DNA from: Oscillospiraceae bacterium | Lineage (GTDB): Bacteria; Bacillota; Clostridia; Oscillospirales; Acutalibacteraceae | Length of the DNA stretch: 64,000 nucleotides | Reading direction: 5' to 3' | Assembly: GCA_003514385.1 (NCBI GenBank) | Contig: DOQR01000002.1 | Span: 128,339-192,338, forward strand | Shown: in pieces, positions 62,857 through 64,000 of the stretch | How positions within the stretch are numbered: position 1 is the first letter of the stretch | Layout of the letters: the number at the start of each line of letters is the position of its first letter | Translations under genes and position numbers: made by a program | Notes under the pieces: model-generated | What the model saw: only the letters and a program-made list of their open reading frames with translations | Told to the model about the DNA's origin: nothing | Database searches by the model: none

Positions 62857-63777
62857 ATGCAGCAGCTGGATATCCGAAGCTTCGATTCAACCCCGATACA
62901 TTGCTATCTCTGGGATGACGTTGAGAATCCCAAGGGTGTTGTCCAGATCTCCCACGGAATGTGTGAATATGCCGGCAGATATCATGAGACCGCGCAGATG
63001 TTCAACGAGCACGGTTATATAGTCTTTGCCGACGATCACCGCGCCCACGGAAACACCGAGACCGATGAAAACCGCGGCAGACATCCCGGCGATATTGAGA
63101 AGAAAACAGTCAAAGATCTTGTCTTCTTCTATAATTGGCTCAAGGATCGCTACCATCTCCCGCAGGTGCTTATGGGTCACAGCTACGGCAGCTTCTTGGC
63201 GCAGGATTTTCTCCAGCAGGGGACTGACGTCAAGGCAGTCGCGCTCTGCGGAACCGCCGATATGGACGGCGCGCAGGCGGCTCTCGCTCTGCTCTGGCCG
63301 CTCGAGCTGTTCGCAAAGGACTGGTGCCCGAAGTTTGTCAATCCCGTCAGCGATATGATTTTCGACGCGCGCTATAAGGGTGAAAAAGGTCCGAGCCAGT
63401 GGGTGACGAGCGATGTCGCGCGCCGTCAAGTGTTTATCGATGACCCGATGGCGGGAATAGATATCAGTGTCAACTTCGATTGGAACATGATAAAGGCGTT
63501 CGGCAGGATATATAAAAAAGAAAACATAGCGAAAATAAGCCCCGATGTTCGCATCGGTATATTCAGCGGCGACATGGATCCCATCGGCGGCACGAAGTCG
63601 TCAAAGGCAAAGAAGCTCCTGCGCCGCTATCAGAAAGCCGGACTCAATGCCGAGATACATATATATAAAGATGCCCGCCATGAACTGCACAACGAGAAGT
63701 GCCGCGACGAATACTTCCGCGATCTCGTCGGATTTTTCGACAGCGCAGTGAAAGCGGCAGAGCCCGCGAAAGCCTGA
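62857..63777 (+). CDS. Alpha/beta hydrolase, serine aminopeptidase S33 / monoacylglycerol-lipase type
   Basis: 306 aa. VVQISHGMCEYAGRYHETAQ forms the oxyanion-hole region, FADDHRAHGNTE the next strand, and the nucleophile is Ser109 in LMGHSYGSF. The acid is probably Asp in FSGDMDPIGG and the base His in DARHELHNE, completing the triad. This group includes lysophospholipases and monoglyceride lipases; the substrate here is unknown. No signal peptide. It has its own promoter and lies just upstream of a ribosomal RNA promoter. Confidence 0.9.
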   Translation: MQQLDIRSFDSTPIHCYLWDDVENPKGVVQISHGMCEYAGRYHETAQMFNEHGYIVFADDHRAHGNTETDENRGRHPGDIEKKTVKDLVFFYNWLKDRYHLPQVLMGHSYGSFLAQDFLQQGTDVKAVALCGTADMDGAQAALALLWPLELFAKDWCPKFVNPVSDMIFDARYKGEKGPSQWVTSDVARRQVFIDDPMAGIDISVNFDWNMIKAFGRIYKKENIAKISPDVRIGIFSGDMDPIGGTKSSKAKKLLRRYQKAGLNAEIHIYKDARHELHNEKCRDEYFRDLVGFFDSAVKAAEPAKA

Positions 63778-63786
63778 AACCGTTGT

Positions 63787-63835
63787 ATATCAATGCCTGT
63801 GCGGTTCTCTGTGCCCGCGCAGGCATCTTTGATAT
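63787..63835 (+). other. Long hairpin after the hydrolase gene
   Basis: ATATCAA + TGCCTG (63787-63799) pairs with CAGGCA + TTGATAT (63820-63825 and 63829-63835), with a 3-base bulge and extra pairs inside. No T-tract follows, so it may be an mRNA 3' end stabiliser or weak terminator. Confidence 0.5.
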
Positions 63836-63888
63836 CGGGGTCGCGTCAAATAAAATGAAAAAAATCTGAAATTTTTTGAAAATTAGTG

Positions 63889-63917
63889 TTGACAAGTCCC
63901 TCCGGTTGTGTTATTAT
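63889..63917 (+). promoter_or_regulatory. Strong promoter of a ribosomal RNA operon
   Basis: TTGACA (63889-63894), 17 bp, TATTAT (63912-63917), preceded by an A/T-rich upstream stretch (AAAAAAATCTGAAATTTTTT-like) that could act as an UP element. Confidence 0.8.
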
Positions 63918-63923
63918 AGTCGA

Positions 63924-64000
63924 GCACTTGAGGGACGGGTCAAACGAAAGTGAGACGCGGACGAAAAGAAAAGTGTCGAGTACCTTGAAAATTAAACAAC
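63924..64000 (+). other. Pre-16S rRNA leader (16S gene lies beyond the window)
   Basis: The window ends ACCTTGAAAATTAAACAAC, a sequence typical of the region upstream of 16S rRNA genes in Clostridia. No mature 16S sequence is inside the window. The leader contains CACTTGAGGG and GAAAGTGAGACG, which can pair in part. Confidence 0.65.

Noticed and set aside
63924-64000. 16S rRNA gene
   Set aside because: Only the leader is present; the mature 16S 5' sequence does not appear before the window ends.

Overview
The window comes from the chromosome of an anaerobic, spore-forming Clostridia, most likely an uncultured Oscillospiraceae/Ruminococcaceae-type gut or rumen bacterium. This is inferred from a bacterial V/A-type ATPase operon, a Na+-pumping decarboxylase with a free biotin carrier, SpoVAC/SpoVAD, a CIRCE-controlled hrcA-grpE-dnaK-dnaJ cluster, L27 with a cleavable N-terminus next to the Prp protease, GH127 and GH2 glycosidases, and a giant FIVAR/InlB-type secreted protein. 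No species name can be read from sequence alone. Most genes have good Shine-Dalgarno sites, TTG/GTG starts are common, and many promoters are clear sigma-A types with 16-18 bp spacers.

Layout. 1-4.2 kb: a partial lipoprotein (minus) divergent from two secreted PHP-domain proteins. 4.4-13.2 kb: a nine-gene V-type ATPase operon (H-C-I-K-F-E-A-B-D). 13.2-15.8 kb, minus: RarA, a YhhN-family membrane protein, a GNAT acetyltransferase. 16-20.9 kb, minus: GlyRS followed by a four-gene oxaloacetate-decarboxylase-type sodium pump. 21.2-24.7 kb: GPH sugar symporter and LepA. 24.7-25.8 kb: a TetR regulator divergent from two very short amphipathic peptides. 25.8-27.9 kb, minus: HAD phosphatase and an orphan AgrC-like kinase. 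28-33.7 kb: hrcA-grpE-dnaK-(tandem repeats + REP-associated transposase)-dnaJ. 33.8-39.4 kb: lon-engB-lgt-folD-pspC. 39.4-40.5 kb: rplU-prp-rpmA. 41.1-42.4 kb: a 3D/G5 cell-wall protein. 42.5-45 kb: orphan ABC ATPase (minus), spoVAC-spoVAD and a 54-aa membrane protein. 45-46.2 kb: gene-free region with REP-like palindromes. 46.2-56.4 kb: a 3384-aa secreted repeat protein. 56.6-57.2 kb: rex. 57.7-62.7 kb: divergent GH2 beta-galactosidase and GH127 arabinofuranosidase. 62.9-63.8 kb: alpha/beta hydrolase. The window ends in a strong promoter and leader typical of a ribosomal RNA operon; the 16S gene lies beyond the right edge.

How the parts fit. The decarboxylase pump and the V-type ATPase both handle ion gradients and may be coupled, as is common in fermenters. 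The heat-shock block is controlled by HrcA at a perfect CIRCE element; lon and engB follow under a separate promoter. Sugar uptake (GPH symporter) and plant-polymer glycosidases suggest a saccharolytic lifestyle.

The most unusual elements are (i) the TetR/twin micro-peptide locus with two inverted repeats, (ii) a REP-associated transposase inserted in the chaperone operon that carries an exact inverted copy of its adjacent REP palindrome inside its own coding sequence, with diverged relatives of that palindrome at other intergenic sites, (iii) the giant secreted protein with an unrecognised ~600-residue N-terminal region, homogenised repeats and no sorting signal, and (iv) a recurring TGTAAAG...CTTTACA hairpin in at least five intergenic regions.
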